Part shown: piece after piece, positions 6,294 to 7,396 of the stretch | Layout: each line of letters starts with the position of its first letter | Numbering within the stretch: the first letter of the stretch is position 1 | From: Pseudomonadota bacterium | Lineage (GTDB): Bacteria; Pseudomonadota; Gammaproteobacteria; Burkholderiales; Ferrovaceae | DNA: 7,396 nucleotides | Assembly (NCBI GenBank): GCA_021805725.1 | Contig: JAJZEH010000097.1 | Location: 1-7,396, forward strand | Direction of reading: 5' to 3' | Notes under the pieces: model-generated | Seen by the model: the letters and a program-made list of their open reading frames with translations, nothing else | Databases searched by the model: none | Told to the model about the DNA's origin: nothing | Made by a program: the position numbers and the translations under genes

Positions 6294-6365
6294 CAGCCGC
6301 CAGGTGCCAGAGCAGGAGGATTTAGTCGACAGCCACCCTCAGTGGCCACCCCCTTGCACGAAAGC

Positions 6366-6388
6366 TTGATTATTGACACAATAATCAA
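6366..6388. promoter_or_regulatory. Perfect inverted repeat abutting the umuD start, candidate operator
   Basis: TTGATTATTG (6366-6375) and CAATAATCAA (6379-6388) form a perfect 10-bp inverted repeat with a 3-nt spacer (ACA). The next base is the A of the umuD ATG. The AT-rich site stands out in GC-rich surroundings. It overlaps where a -10 would lie for a near-leaderless transcript (ACAATA, 18 bp after TTGCAC at 6354-6359). No CTGT-N8-ACAG SOS box is visible nearby. A repressor bound here would block promoter and start codon together. As RNA the same arms could form a hairpin at the start codon. Confidence 0.65.
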
Positions 6389-6991
6389 ATGAAAGCCAAA
6401 CTCCCCCGCCATGGTGGCCCTCGTCCTGGCGCCGGTCGCAAGCCTGGCACGGGCCTCTACGGCGAGCCCACCCGAACCATTCGTCTGCCCGAAGGCGCTG
6501 TGGCCGTGGTGAAGGATTTCCTCTCCGCTTATCAGGCCCGGCACCAATTGGGGCGGGCTCTCGCCACTGCGGAGGTGGCTTACCCCGAACGGGACCCTTC
6601 CCCGCTGGCCCTGCCCCTCTTCAGCCATAAGGTTGCCGCCGGCTTCCCCTCCCCCGCCGACGATTATGTGGAGGCCACTCTCGACCTCAACGCGTATCTG
6701 GTCCGGCATCAGGAAGCCACCTTCTTCGTCCGGGTGAAGGGACACTCCATGACGGGGGCTGGCATCTTCGATGGCGACCTGTTGGTGGTAGACCGCTCCA
6801 TTGAACCCGCAGCCGGCAAGATCATCATCGCCATTATCGACGGGGAGTTGACGGTCAAGCGCCTTGCCTTTGAAGGCGGGCGCCCGGTATTGAAACCTCA
6901 AAACCCGCACTTCAAGGACATCGTTCTTCAAGATGCGCAAGAGCTGCTTTGCTGGGGAGTGGTCACCTCCACCATCCGCAAGTTCGACTGA
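6389..6991 (+). CDS. umuD: UmuD-like autoproteolytic subunit with N-terminal extension
   Basis: UmuD is cleaved with help from RecA-ssDNA filaments after DNA damage, and the shortened form joins UmuC to make the translesion polymerase Pol V. The peptidase core is complete: cleavage site Ala84-Gly85 in [14 protein letters not shown], nucleophile Ser120 in [15 protein letters not shown], and Lys157 in GELTVKRL. The spacing (Gly85 to Ser120 is 35, Ser120 to Lys157 is 37) equals that of E. coli UmuD (Gly25, Ser60, Lys97). At 200 residues it is about 60 longer than E. coli UmuD (139). The extra N-terminus carries a basic motif [13 protein letters not shown] (8-20) and [18 protein letters not shown] (28-45), which could bind DNA. 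The start is forced by an in-frame stop at 6374 and the next ATG being far inside the core. No ribosome site precedes it, suggesting leaderless translation. umuC follows after 10 nt. Confidence 0.93.
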   Translation: MKAKLPRHGGPRPGAGRKPGTGLYGEPTRTIRLPEGAVAVVKDFLSAYQARHQLGRALATAEVAYPERDPSPLALPLFSHKVAAGFPSPADDYVEATLDLNAYLVRHQEATFFVRVKGHSMTGAGIFDGDLLVVDRSIEPAAGKIIIAIIDGELTVKRLAFEGGRPVLKPQNPHFKDIVLQDAQELLCWGVVTSTIRKFD

Positions 6992-7001
6992 AGACGCTCC
7001 C

Positions 7002-7396
7002 ATGCCCCCTGTTGCCCTGGTGGACTGCAATAACTTCTATGCCTCTTGTGAGCGGGTCTTCAATCCCAAACTGGAAGGAAAACCCGTGGTCGTCCTCAGT
7101 AACAACGACGGCTGCGTGGTGGCCCGCAGCAACGAGGTGAAAGCCCTGGGCATCGACATGTGCGAGCCCTGGTTCAAGATCGAGAAAGTGGCCCGGCGCC
7201 ACGGCGTCGTGGCTTTTTCCAGCAATTACGCCCTCTACGGGGACATGTCGGCCCGGGTCATGGGGGTATTGAGCCAGTTTTCCCCACACCAGGAGATCTA
7301 TTCCATCGATGAATGCTTCCTGGGGCTTTCCGGCTTCGAATCACGGGACCTCACCGCCTATGGCCAGGACATTCGCCGGCGCGTCAAACAGTGGAC
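7002..7396 (+). CDS. umuC: UmuC, Y-family DNA polymerase V catalytic subunit, 3' end outside window
   Basis: The frame is open from ATG 7002 to the right edge, 131 codons plus 2 nt of a protein usually about 420 residues long. It begins [20 protein letters not shown], the Y-family polymerase start with metal-binding Asp8. Next come the finger-region motif [23 protein letters not shown] (29-51), the UmuC-typical [12 protein letters not shown] (72-83), and the catalytic SIDECFL (101-107, with Asp103 and Glu104). With UmuD it performs error-prone bypass of DNA lesions. The 10-nt gap after umuD has only a weak ribosome site, so translation is probably coupled to umuD. The umuDC stretch appears more GC-rich than the genes to its left, consistent with but not proof of separate acquisition; umuDC operons are often carried on mobile DNA. 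Confidence 0.96.
   Translation, partial: MPPVALVDCNNFYASCERVFNPKLEGKPVVVLSNNDGCVVARSNEVKALGIDMCEPWFKIEKVARRHGVVAFSSNYALYGDMSARVMGVLSQFSPHQEIYSIDECFLGLSGFESRDLTAYGQDIRRRVKQW

Noticed and set aside
6314..6320. Strong Shine-Dalgarno-like AGGAGGA upstream of umuD
   Set aside because: No ATG, GTG or TTG lies at a usable distance, and it is about 70 nt before the umuD start.
6332..6346. GCCAC/GTGGC hairpin after the membrane-protein gene as a terminator
   Set aside because: Stem is only 5 bp and no T-tract follows.
6373..6378. TTGACA as a -35 box for umuD
   Set aside because: A -10 at the right distance would lie inside the coding region, and none is seen there.

Overview
The window looks like chromosomal DNA of a Gram-negative proteobacterium, most likely a betaproteobacterium. 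The reasons are an outer-membrane TolC-type channel, an NnrS/SirB2 pair, a lysine/alanine-rich histone-H1-like protein, a tandem glycine riboswitch and a umuDC operon. This placement rests on gene content, not on a phylogenetic marker. Genes are tightly packed, and both ends of the window cut through a gene.

Layout. (1) 1-1573, minus strand: a small secreted Cys/His/Met-rich protein followed by a TolC-family (CzcC/CusC-like) efflux channel that runs off the left edge; together they look like the start of a metal-efflux operon. (2) 1574-1809: a divergent intergenic region with a 7-bp inverted repeat in front of nnrS. (3) 1810-3394, plus strand: nnrS and a SirB2-family membrane protein, 19 nt apart, closed by a perfect bidirectional terminator at 3432-3461. 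(4) 3491-4588, minus strand: a divergent ketopantoate-reductase-like (ApbA/PanE superfamily) protein. Its 5' leader (about 4589-4890) carries a tandem glycine riboswitch with a plausible translational switch near the Shine-Dalgarno sequence. (5) 5001-6293, plus strand: a histone-H1-like DNA-binding protein and, 18 nt later, a multi-pass membrane protein of the COG4705/DUF347-repeat type. (6) 6366-7396, plus strand: a 23-bp inverted repeat directly touching the start codon of a long (200-aa) UmuD-like protein, followed 10 nt later by umuC, which runs off the right edge.

The two most interesting points are both about regulation. First, an intact-looking two-aptamer glycine riboswitch sits in front of a reductase-like protein that has lost several hallmark ketopantoate-reductase residues, which suggests an uncharacterised enzyme tied to glycine. 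Second, the UmuD homologue has an extra N-terminal segment of about 60 residues with a basic Gly/Arg/Pro motif, and a perfect palindrome overlaps its start in place of a recognisable SOS box or ribosome binding site. This suggests a self-repressing UmuD, comparable in principle to Acinetobacter UmuDAb.
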